Under the pieces are notes generated by a model. It saw nothing but the letters and a program-made list of their open reading frames with translations, was not told the origin of the DNA and did no database searches. From Tenacibaculum sp. SZ-18 (GTDB taxonomy: Bacteria; Bacteroidota; Bacteroidia; Flavobacteriales; Flavobacteriaceae), in NCBI RefSeq assembly GCF_002813915.1, contig NZ_CP019335.1:440888-504887 (forward strand): DNA of 64,000 nt. Reading direction: 5' to 3'. Position 1 is the stretch's first letter; each line of letters starts with the position of its first letter. Positions 34,754 to 42,127 of this stretch are shown piece after piece. The translations under genes and the position numbers were made by a program.

Positions 34754-36721
34754 ATGAAAAGAGTTATTACCTTACTTTTATTTATTTTTGGATTCGCTTT
34801 TACAGCCTATGCGCAAGATGAACCTGTAGAAGTAGAGACTTCAGTTAAGAAAATCTCAGACACTGAGTATGATTTAATTTTTAATGTGTACATAGAAGAT
34901 GATTGGCACTTGTATTCTCAGTACAATCCAAAAGACGCATCTTTACCAATGAGTATTAAACCTTCGGAGGGAGAAACTGGTTTTACAGTTGTTGGAAAGG
35001 CTCAAGAAAGTGAGACAACTACAGAATACAGCGAAATATGGGGAATGGATGAAACTTTCTTTGTAGAAGAAGCTACATTAATTCAACGTATCAAATTAGA
35101 TGATCCTACCATAACTCAGGTTTCCTTAAATATCGAAGCACAAGTGTGTAAAGAGTTTTGTTTACCTTACGATGATGATTTTTCTTTTTCTTTAAATGGA
35201 GGAGAAATAGTCGAGTCTGTGGCGACAGTTACAAAAAAAGATGAGCAGATTACAAATTCTTTAATGTTAGATTTAAAAAATAAATCATTACTTGAGTCTT
35301 CAACCGATAATGAAGAAAATAAAGGTAATCTGTTAAATATTTTCGTTCTTGGTTTTTTAGGTGGTTTAATTGCATTTTTAACTCCTTGTGTATTCCCATT
35401 AATTCCATTGACAGTTTCATTTTTTAATAAGCAGTCAGGAAAAAAATCAAAGGGAATTACAAATTCATTAATCTATGGGTTTTTCATCGCTGCCATTTAC
35501 GTAGGATTAAGTTTACCATTCCATTTTGCGGAAAGTTTAGATCCTGAAATATTGAATACTATTTCGACCAACATGTGGTTAAATATTTTCTTCTTTATCG
35601 TATTAATTTTCTTTGCTGGTTCTTTTTTTGGTTTCTATACAATAACACTACCAAGTTCTTGGAGTAGCAAAACAGATAATGCATCAGGTATTGGAGGTAT
35701 ATTTGGAATTTTCTTTATGGCAATTACATTAGCAATCGTATCATTCTCATGTACTGGGCCAATTTTAGGTTCATTATTAGCAGGTTCTTTAACCTCAGAT
35801 GGTGATCCAATGCAGTTAACTGCTGGTATGGGAGGCTTTGGAGTTGCGTTAGCTTTACCTTTTGCTTTCTTTGCATTATTCCCAAATTTATTAAAATCCT
35901 TACCAAAATCAGGTTTCTGGATGAAAGCTGTTACAGTATTATTAGGATTTATCGAGTTAGCATTGGCTTTTAAATTTTTGTCAAATGCAGATTTAGTTGG
36001 AAATTGGGATATCCTTAAAAGAGAAGTATTTATTGGAATTTGGATTTTCATTACAGTTTTAGCTGCACTATTCTTATTTGGTGTAATCAAATTCCCTGGT
36101 GGACCAAAAGTTAAGAGAATTTCAGGTTTAAGAATTATTTTAGGTCTAGCGGTATTAGGATTTGCAGTTTATTTGGCACCTGGTGTTACTAAAAAGCCAA
36201 TGTGGAGTCAATCTTTATTAAGTGGTTTTGCTCCACCTCAGTTCTACAGCATTTATGATTTAGATAATAACAAGTGTCCTTTAGCTCTAAATTGTTTTAA
36301 AGACTTTGATAAAGGAATGGCATACGCTAAAGAAGTTGGAAAGCCTGTATTAGTTGACTTCACTGGATGGGCTTGTGTAAACTGTAGAAAGATGGAAGAA
36401 AATGTTTGGAGTGAGAGTAGAATATATAATACGTTAAAAGATGATTATGTGTTAATTTCTTTATATGTAGATGATAATGAAAATGTACTACCTACAGATG
36501 AGCAATTTGATTTTGTGAAACCAAGTGGTAAAATAAAAAAGATTAGAACCTACGGTGAAAAGTGGGCAACATTACAAACTGTTAATTTTAAGAACGCTTC
36601 ACAACCATATTATGTTCAATTAAGTCCAGAGTTAGAAGTTTTAAATACACCACAACAGTATACAGACAAATTAACTTATTACAACTGGTTAAAAGAAGGC
36701 GTTAAACGTTATAAGAAATAA
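34754..36721 (+). CDS. dsbD: Thiol:disulfide interchange protein DsbD
   Basis: A 655-residue inner-membrane electron carrier that moves reducing power from cytoplasmic thioredoxin to the periplasm. After a signal peptide come an N-terminal DsbD-alpha-like domain with the CKEFC pair, then eight membrane segments with the paired cysteines in LTPCVFPLIPL and FSCTGPILGS, and a C-terminal thioredoxin-like domain with active site GWACVNCRKMEE. All three redox modules are present. It follows tilS by 24 bases and ends in a strong terminator. Confidence 0.94.
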   Translation: MKRVITLLLFIFGFAFTAYAQDEPVEVETSVKKISDTEYDLIFNVYIEDDWHLYSQYNPKDASLPMSIKPSEGETGFTVVGKAQESETTTEYSEIWGMDETFFVEEATLIQRIKLDDPTITQVSLNIEAQVCKEFCLPYDDDFSFSLNGGEIVESVATVTKKDEQITNSLMLDLKNKSLLESSTDNEENKGNLLNIFVLGFLGGLIAFLTPCVFPLIPLTVSFFNKQSGKKSKGITNSLIYGFFIAAIYVGLSLPFHFAESLDPEILNTISTNMWLNIFFFIVLIFFAGSFFGFYTITLPSSWSSKTDNASGIGGIFGIFFMAITLAIVSFSCTGPILGSLLAGSLTSDGDPMQLTAGMGGFGVALALPFAFFALFPNLLKSLPKSGFWMKAVTVLLGFIELALAFKFLSNADLVGNWDILKREVFIGIWIFITVLAALFLFGVIKFPGGPKVKRISGLRIILGLAVLGFAVYLAPGVTKKPMWSQSLLSGFAPPQFYSIYDLDNNKCPLALNCFKDFDKGMAYAKEVGKPVLVDFTGWACVNCRKMEENVWSESRIYNTLKDDYVLISLYVDDNENVLPTDEQFDFVKPSGKIKKIRTYGEKWATLQTVNFKNASQPYYVQLSPELEVLNTPQQYTDKLTYYNWLKEGVKRYKK

Positions 36722-36737
36722 CATTAAATTCATAAAT

Positions 36738-36774
36738 AAAAAAAAGATCATTCGTTAGAATGATCTTTTTTTGT
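36738..36774. terminator. Bidirectional intrinsic terminator
   Basis: A perfect stem (aaaaaagatcatt / aatgatctttttt) with a 6-base loop, A-rich on the left and T-rich on the right, between convergent dsbD and the nuclease gene. Confidence 0.85.
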
Positions 36775-36782
36775 CTTAAAAA

Positions 36783-37598
36783 TTATCTAAACCACCAATT
36801 TTTATAATTTGTTGATGATTCAAGTTTGTCCTCAATATTATCTGGAAGTTCTTTAAAGAAATCAATTCCAGTTTTTTGTTCTAATTCATCAATAGAAATA
36901 ACAAAATTAGATAGAGGTTTATTACTCTCTTTATGGGGCAAAAGAAATGCTATAGCTTTAATTTCTGGGTCAGTATAATCTAATAAAACTTTATAGAAGA
37001 ACTTAGGTATAGTTACCTTTTCTTTACCGATTGATTTTAAATTACTATCAGTCAAAACTCCACCAGTAAAAACATACAGGTGATTATATTTCTCTGCCCA
37101 ATACCTTACTTTTTGTTCTAATTTATTCCAAATTCCAGAATTGAATTCATGTTTTTGAGGAGAAATATTTGATGTGTAAAAAGTTTCTTCAAAAGCCTCT
37201 TTTGATGATTTTCTGTCAGCAGCTGGACAAAGATGCCCTCGATCATAGCCGGAATGTTTGTAATTTCTCCAATCCGCTGATTTAGTCCTAACTTTTGGAT
37301 CTTCGATAAAAAATGGACGTTTAAAATTAGTGTAAACTATGTCATTTTTATGTAAAGAATATGCAACCCACTCAGCCTGTTCGTGTTTTTCACTATACGA
37401 TAAGGAGAAATGATTATGTTTAATGATTTGTTTAGTAGTAGAGCTAGGAAGAAAGTCGAAAGTATAATAACCTTTCTTTTTTTTAACTTGATTTTCTTCG
37501 TTTCTTTTAGAGGTTGTATCTGTTTTTTGATCTATATAATAATTGTAAACTAAAACTGCGCTTAATATAAGCGCAGCTATGATTCTTTTTTTATTCAC
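36783..37598 (-). CDS. DNA/RNA non-specific endonuclease (NucA/EndA-like)
   Basis: A 271-residue nuclease of the beta-beta-alpha metal family. The catalytic motif DRGHLCPAAD (catalytic His, after SGY) is followed by ETFYTSNISPQKHEFNSGIWNKLE, with the metal-binding Asn helix. The N-terminus (MNKKRIIAALILSAVLVYNYYID) is a signal or anchor, so the enzyme acts outside the cytoplasm. It could degrade extracellular nucleic acid for nutrients. It overlaps the upstream thioesterase gene by 8 bases. Confidence 0.93.
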   Translation of the reverse strand: MNKKRIIAALILSAVLVYNYYIDQKTDTTSKRNEENQVKKKKGYYTFDFLPSSTTKQIIKHNHFSLSYSEKHEQAEWVAYSLHKNDIVYTNFKRPFFIEDPKVRTKSADWRNYKHSGYDRGHLCPAADRKSSKEAFEETFYTSNISPQKHEFNSGIWNKLEQKVRYWAEKYNHLYVFTGGVLTDSNLKSIGKEKVTIPKFFYKVLLDYTDPEIKAIAFLLPHKESNKPLSNFVISIDELEQKTGIDFFKELPDNIEDKLESSTNYKNWWFR

Positions 37599-38037
37599 TT
37601 TTCAAAGGTATTTCTTTAAAGTTTTCCGTACGTTCAGCATCGTTGAAAATTTGCTGGAACTTTCTTGGAGGAATGGTTAATTTACGTTTTGTTAAATCCA
37701 ACCAAGCTCCATAAACATTAATAATAGCCGATAATTTTCCTTTACTATTAAATACTTCATGTTGAATTTTCCAACGTTCTCCTTTAGCTGATAATCCAGT
37801 AATTTTTAAATTCACTGATATATCCTCTCCTAAATGTATTTCTTTTAAAAACTTTGTATTTTCTTCAAATAAAATTGGGCCAACTTTTTCTTTTGTAAAG
37901 TCATGAATAGTAATTCCGAATTTATTAAAAAAACGTAAACGTGCTTCTGCCGCATAATCATTATAAGCTGTATGACGCATATGTATATTAGCATCAAAAT
38001 CAGCCCACCTGGTGGTAAATTGTACTGTGAAATTCAT
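37591..38037 (-). CDS. Acyl-CoA thioesterase, 4HBT/hot-dog fold
   Basis: A 148-residue hot-dog protein. The opening TRWADFDANIHMRHTAYNDYAAEAR matches the YbgC/FadM-type active-site loop (Asp and nearby Asn/His), followed by the long central helix and beta sheet (GEDISVNLKITGLSAKGERW). It likely hydrolyses acyl-CoA or acyl-ACP thioesters. Length is normal for the family. The next gene starts inside its 3' end. Confidence 0.85.
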   Translation of the reverse strand: MNFTVQFTTRWADFDANIHMRHTAYNDYAAEARLRFFNKFGITIHDFTKEKVGPILFEENTKFLKEIHLGEDISVNLKITGLSAKGERWKIQHEVFNSKGKLSAIINVYGAWLDLTKRKLTIPPRKFQQIFNDAERTENFKEIPLKSE

Positions 38038-38071
38038 GAGTTATTTTTAATGAAGTAGCGAAATTACGAAC

Positions 38072-39148
38072 TTAAGCTTTTACATCCAACGCATCTCTTA
38101 GTGAATTTCCAAGTAACATAAAAGCCATAACTAAACTCATAATTGCAAAGCCTGGAGCTAAAGCTAAAAAGGGTTTGCCTAGTATAATATAGTTGTAATG
38201 ATTTTTAATAATTGCTCCCCAAGATGGAGTAGGAGGTTGAGCACCAATACCTAGAAAACTCAATCCACTTTCTATTAAAATAGCAGCAGCAAAATTTGCA
38301 GCAGAAATAACAATGATAGGCGCTAAAATATTCGGTAAAATATGTTTGAAAATTATTCTTGAATGTGAATAACCTAAAGCTTTCGCAGCTTCGATATATT
38401 GTTGTTGTTTTGTTGTAATTACTTGACCTCTAACGATTCTTGCAACTTCAACCCACATGGTTAGTCCTACTGCAATGAAAACTTGCCAAAAGCCTTTTCC
38501 TAATGTTAGCGTAATTGCTATCACTAGTAATAAGGTTGGAATAGACCAAGTGATGTTGATAAGCCACATAATAAATGCATCTACTCTTCCACCGAAATAG
38601 CCTGCAATCCCGCCAATTGGAATACCAATAAGTAATGAAATTAAAACGGCGATAAACCCTATTGAAAAAGAAATCCTTGTACCTATCAGAATTCGACTGA
38701 TTAAATCTCGCCCGAATTTATCTGTTCCAAGTAAAAACGTTTTCTCAGAGATAAAGTTTTCTGGACTGTATTGAAAAATTTCTAGTTTGAAATCTTTGGT
38801 CGTTCCGTCATATTTTTTTATTGATAATAGTTCTTCAGAAACTTCATAAGATAGAATTGGAATTTCATTAGAAGATGTTTTTTTTCCATTGAATAAAATT
38901 GAAATCCAAGTATTAGATTCTTTACTCTGCTCGTTAGGTAATGTTAACATTTTAGTAGAAAAGCCTGGATCTTTAGAATGGATTTCAATATGCATCTGAT
39001 TTGCTGAATTTGAATTGTCAGGAGCAAGCGCATAACAAAACAATGCAACTAATCCACATAAAATAATATAAAAGAAACTAAAAACTCCAGTTTTATTTTT
39101 CTTGAACTTTCGTAGTGTTAAATTCCAAAGTGAATTAGATGATTTCAT
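38072..39148 (-). CDS. ABC transporter permease, DppC/OppC type
   Basis: A 358-residue inner-membrane permease for peptide- or nickel-type ABC importers. The N-terminal OppC_N segment and first membrane helix are followed by a periplasmic loop of about 100 residues, and then by BPD_transp_1 with LGTDKFGRDLISRILIGTRISFSIG and the EAA motif EAAKALGYSHSRIIFKHILPN. No partner permease, ATPase or binding protein lies next to it; in Bacteroidota these are often scattered. It sits 2 bases before an MscS-like gene, so the two may be co-transcribed. Confidence 0.9.
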   Translation of the reverse strand: MKSSNSLWNLTLRKFKKNKTGVFSFFYIILCGLVALFCYALAPDNSNSANQMHIEIHSKDPGFSTKMLTLPNEQSKESNTWISILFNGKKTSSNEIPILSYEVSEELLSIKKYDGTTKDFKLEIFQYSPENFISEKTFLLGTDKFGRDLISRILIGTRISFSIGFIAVLISLLIGIPIGGIAGYFGGRVDAFIMWLINITWSIPTLLLVIAITLTLGKGFWQVFIAVGLTMWVEVARIVRGQVITTKQQQYIEAAKALGYSHSRIIFKHILPNILAPIIVISAANFAAAILIESGLSFLGIGAQPPTPSWGAIIKNHYNYIILGKPFLALAPGFAIMSLVMAFMLLGNSLRDALDVKA

Positions 39149-39150
39149 TT

Positions 39151-40410
39151 TTATTTGAAACTATTAATTTGCGCTATATCGTTTCCCGTTGGCGATTCAA
39201 AAATTTCTAAATCAAAATAAGAAACAGATGCACAAATATGATCAAAAATATCGGCAATAATTCGTTCGTAAATTACCCACTCTTTGTTCGTGCTAAACGC
39301 ATATATCTCTAAAGGAATTCCTTTTGAAGTTGGTGTTAACTGCCGTGTCATTAAGGTTAATTCTTTATTTATTTTGGGGTGTTGTTCCAAATATAAATCT
39401 ATATACTTTCTAAATATTCCAAAATTAGTAAGGTTTCTTCCGTTGATAAGAATTTTCTTATTTATGTTATGATCCAGATTAAACTTTTCAATTTCATTTG
39501 ATTTATCCCTTACATAAGAACCAATGAGTTCAATTTTCTTGAGTTTTTCTAAATCTTCCTTAGAAACAAATTTTATGCTGCTCATTTTAATGGAAACAGC
39601 ACGTTTAATTCTTCTACCACCAGAATTATTCATTGCTCTCCAGTTCTTGAATGAATCAGAAATCAATGAATAAGTAGGAATACTCGTAATGGTATTATCA
39701 AAATTCTGAACAATAACAGAAGTTAAATTTATTTCAATAATATTTCCATCTGCTCCATATTTTTCCATGGTTATCCAATCTTGAAGTCTCACGGTATCAT
39801 AAACTGAAATTTGAATGCTTGCTACAAAACCAAGAATAGCATCTTTAAAAATTAACAGTAATACCGCAGAAAACGCTCCAAGTGTTGTAAAGAAACGAGC
39901 TAAAGGTCTATTAGAAAGAATAGAAATGCTAACAATCAATCCAACTAACCATAAAAAAACCATAAATATTTGAACGTAACTTTCTAAAGGTTTGTCTTTA
40001 AAGATTGTTAGGGTTCTTAAATAATCTTTGATACTAGAAAGAATACTTTTTATCAGTAAAATCAAACTAATTACAATACATACATTTATAATCTTTTTTC
40101 CATGATTTAAAAGTTCTGGAAAGTCGATGAATATATATTCTAGAAACGCATAGGTTATCATAAAAATAACAACCCTCGAAAGATTAAGAAATACTTTATT
40201 TTTTATTAAAATATCGTCAAATTCAGTTTTAGTTTTAGCGGCGATTTTACGAATCATTTTACTTCCGACTAATTTCACTAATCGGTAAATTAAGTACCCT
40301 AAAATTGCTATGACTATTAAATTGCTGATTACATTTAAGTATTCAGCTGTTGTTTTGTCAATATGAAATGTATTCGTGTAAAGGTTATAGAATAACTTTG
40401 TTGATTCCAT
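39151..40410 (-). CDS. Mechanosensitive ion channel family protein (MscS/YbdG-like)
   Basis: A 419-residue membrane protein with about five hydrophobic segments in the first 200 residues. The conserved MscS core follows: TLGAFSAVLLLIFKDAILGFVASIQISVYDTVRLQDWI, then the beta domain with GNIIEINLTSVIVQNFDNTITSIPTYSLIS. The long C-terminal domain (PTSKGIPLEIYAF) matches the YbdG/MscM subgroup. It protects against osmotic downshock or senses membrane tension. Located between an orphan permease and a YhhQ-type transporter. Confidence 0.92.
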   Translation of the reverse strand: MESTKLFYNLYTNTFHIDKTTAEYLNVISNLIVIAILGYLIYRLVKLVGSKMIRKIAAKTKTEFDDILIKNKVFLNLSRVVIFMITYAFLEYIFIDFPELLNHGKKIINVCIVISLILLIKSILSSIKDYLRTLTIFKDKPLESYVQIFMVFLWLVGLIVSISILSNRPLARFFTTLGAFSAVLLLIFKDAILGFVASIQISVYDTVRLQDWITMEKYGADGNIIEINLTSVIVQNFDNTITSIPTYSLISDSFKNWRAMNNSGGRRIKRAVSIKMSSIKFVSKEDLEKLKKIELIGSYVRDKSNEIEKFNLDHNINKKILINGRNLTNFGIFRKYIDLYLEQHPKINKELTLMTRQLTPTSKGIPLEIYAFSTNKEWVIYERIIADIFDHICASVSYFDLEIFESPTGNDIAQINSFK

Positions 40411-40415
40411 TAAAA

Positions 40416-41123
40416 TTATATCAGGTTTTTAAACTCTTCTCCTTCATTTAAATTAAATCTCTTTCTGAACCAATATACAGATAGATATAGAAGAGGTGTG
40501 TCCAGAAGTGCAACTAAAACTTTGAACATAACACCGCTAATTAGTAAACCTGTAAATTTATTCCATGCAATAATTTCAAAAAAACATAGTAAAACTAGTA
40601 CAGTTAAAGTATCAATAATTTGAGAAGAAAAAGTTGAAAAGTTATTCCTCAACCACAAATGTTTTCCATTCGTATAGTTTTTCCAGAAATGATAAACTCG
40701 TATATCAACAAACTGAGCAAATAAATAAGCTAACATGGAAGCCAAAACCGCTAGAGGTGCTGCTCCAAAAACTAAATTAAAAGTTTTGTCGTCTACAGGG
40801 GACCATGGAGTGGCTGGAGAAAACTTACCGACATAAATAATTCCTAATGAAAATAACGAAGCAAAAATCCCAGTAATTACAACTTGGTTAGCTTTCCTTT
40901 TTCCATAAATCTCGGATAAAATATCTGTGATTAAAAATGTAATCGGATACGGTAATAGTCCTACCGATACTTCAAATAGTTTGGCTCCGTATATTTCAAT
41001 ATTAAAAGGATACCAGTAAAAAAATTTTTGAAAAATTAAGTTGGAAGCCACCAACGAAGCAATAAATAAACCAGCAAGTACTAAATAAATATTTTGGGCA
41101 AGTAGTTTGTTTTTCTCGGTCAT
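40416..41123 (-). CDS. yhhQ: Queuosine precursor transporter (YhhQ/VUT family)
   Basis: A 235-residue membrane protein with six predicted helices. The family signature is visible in LLPYPITFLITDILSEIYGKRKANQVV and FAQFVDIRVYHFWKNYT, then WLRNNFSTFSSQIIDTLTVL. Members import queuosine precursors such as preQ0/preQ1. No preQ1 riboswitch fits in the very short leader. A -7 element TAATTTTG (minus strand) lies at 41137-41144, facing away from fabD. Confidence 0.9.
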   Translation of the reverse strand: MTEKNKLLAQNIYLVLAGLFIASLVASNLIFQKFFYWYPFNIEIYGAKLFEVSVGLLPYPITFLITDILSEIYGKRKANQVVITGIFASLFSLGIIYVGKFSPATPWSPVDDKTFNLVFGAAPLAVLASMLAYLFAQFVDIRVYHFWKNYTNGKHLWLRNNFSTFSSQIIDTLTVLVLLCFFEIIAWNKFTGLLISGVMFKVLVALLDTPLLYLSVYWFRKRFNLNEGEEFKNLI

Positions 41124-41136
41124 AAAACGAAAATAG

Positions 41137-41144
41137 CAAAATTA
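41137..41144 (-). promoter_or_regulatory. -7 promoter element of yhhQ
   Basis: On the minus strand this reads TAATTTTG, an exact TAnnTTTG match 13 bases upstream of the ATG. No -33 element at proper spacing was found. Confidence 0.4.
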
Positions 41145-41152
41145 AAATTGAT

Positions 41153-41160
41153 TATGTTTG
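41153..41160 (+). promoter_or_regulatory. -7 promoter element of fabD
   Basis: TATGTTTG, an exact match to TAnnTTTG, lies 29 bases upstream of the fabD start and 8 bases from the oppositely oriented yhhQ element. Confidence 0.45.
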
Positions 41161-41189
41161 CATTATTAAACAAATGATTAAAGAAACAT

Positions 41190-42074
41190 ATGAAAGCATA
41201 TATTTTTCCTGGCCAAGGAGCGCAATTCACGGGTATGGGATTGGATTTATATGAAAAATTTCCTTTAGCTCAAGAGTTATTTGAACAAGCGAATTCAATC
41301 TTGGGATTTAGCATAACAGACGTAATGTTTGAAGGTACTGCTGAAGAGTTAAAGCAAACAAAAGTTACACAACCTGCAATATTTTTACATTCTGTAATTT
41401 TAGCAAAAGTACTAGGTGAAGATTTTAAACCAGAAATGGTAGCTGGTCATTCATTAGGTGAATTTTCTGCATTGGTTGCTAGTAATGCTTTATCGTTTGA
41501 AGACGGTTTAAAGTTGGTGGCAACAAGAGCAATGGCGATGCAAAAAGCTTGTGAACAACAGGAATCGACAATGGCAGCAGTATTGGGACTAGAAAACGAA
41601 GTAGTTGAAGAAGTTTGTAACTCCATAGGAGGAATAGTTGTTGCAGCAAACTATAATTGTCCTGGACAAATCGTAATTTCAGGAGAAGTAGAGGCTGTAA
41701 ATAAAGCTTGTGATATTTTAAAAGAGAAAGGAGCGAAAAGAGCCTTAGTTTTACCGGTTGGTGGTGCATTTCACTCACCTTTAATGGAGCCTGCTCGTGA
41801 AGAGTTAGCAAAAGCAATTGAGGAAACTACTTTTAATACTCCAATTTGTCCGGTATATCAAAATGTAGTTGCTAAGGCTGTTACAGATCCTACTGAGATT
41901 AAAGATAATTTAGTAGCACAATTAACAGGAGCTGTTAAATGGACGCAATCTGTTCAGCAAATGATTGCTGATGGTGGTGATGAGTTTGTAGAAGTTGGTC
42001 CTGGTAAAGTATTACAAGGTTTAATGAGAAAAATTGATAGAAGTGTTGCTGCAAGTGGAGCAAGTTTTGAATAA
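41190..42074 (+). CDS. fabD: Malonyl-CoA:acyl-carrier-protein transacylase
   Basis: A 294-residue cytoplasmic enzyme that loads malonate onto ACP for fatty-acid synthesis. It opens with IFPGQGAQFTGMG, has the nucleophile GHSLGEFSALVAS (Ser88), a catalytic His in GGAFHSPLM, and the C-terminal VEVGPGKVLQGLMRKI. Length is typical. Single gene, divergent from yhhQ and followed by a strong terminator. Confidence 0.96.
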   Translation: MKAYIFPGQGAQFTGMGLDLYEKFPLAQELFEQANSILGFSITDVMFEGTAEELKQTKVTQPAIFLHSVILAKVLGEDFKPEMVAGHSLGEFSALVASNALSFEDGLKLVATRAMAMQKACEQQESTMAAVLGLENEVVEEVCNSIGGIVVAANYNCPGQIVISGEVEAVNKACDILKEKGAKRALVLPVGGAFHSPLMEPAREELAKAIEETTFNTPICPVYQNVVAKAVTDPTEIKDNLVAQLTGAVKWTQSVQQMIADGGDEFVEVGPGKVLQGLMRKIDRSVAASGASFE

Positions 42075-42097
42075 AAAACCAAATTATTATAAAATAT

Positions 42098-42127
42098 AAA
42101 ACGCCCTAATTATTAGGGCGTTTTTTT
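42098..42127. terminator. Bidirectional intrinsic terminator
   Basis: Perfect arms aaaacgccctaa / ttagggcgtttt (loop ttat overlapping) followed by seven T. It lies between fabD and the convergent M16 protease and overlaps the protease stop codon. Confidence 0.85.

Noticed and set aside
41124..41189. A preQ1 riboswitch ahead of yhhQ
   Set aside because: The predicted leader is too short and no hairpin-plus-A-rich tail pattern is seen.
41479..41817. A 112-codon minus-strand frame inside fabD
   Set aside because: It is Leu-rich shadow sequence opposite a clearly conserved enzyme.
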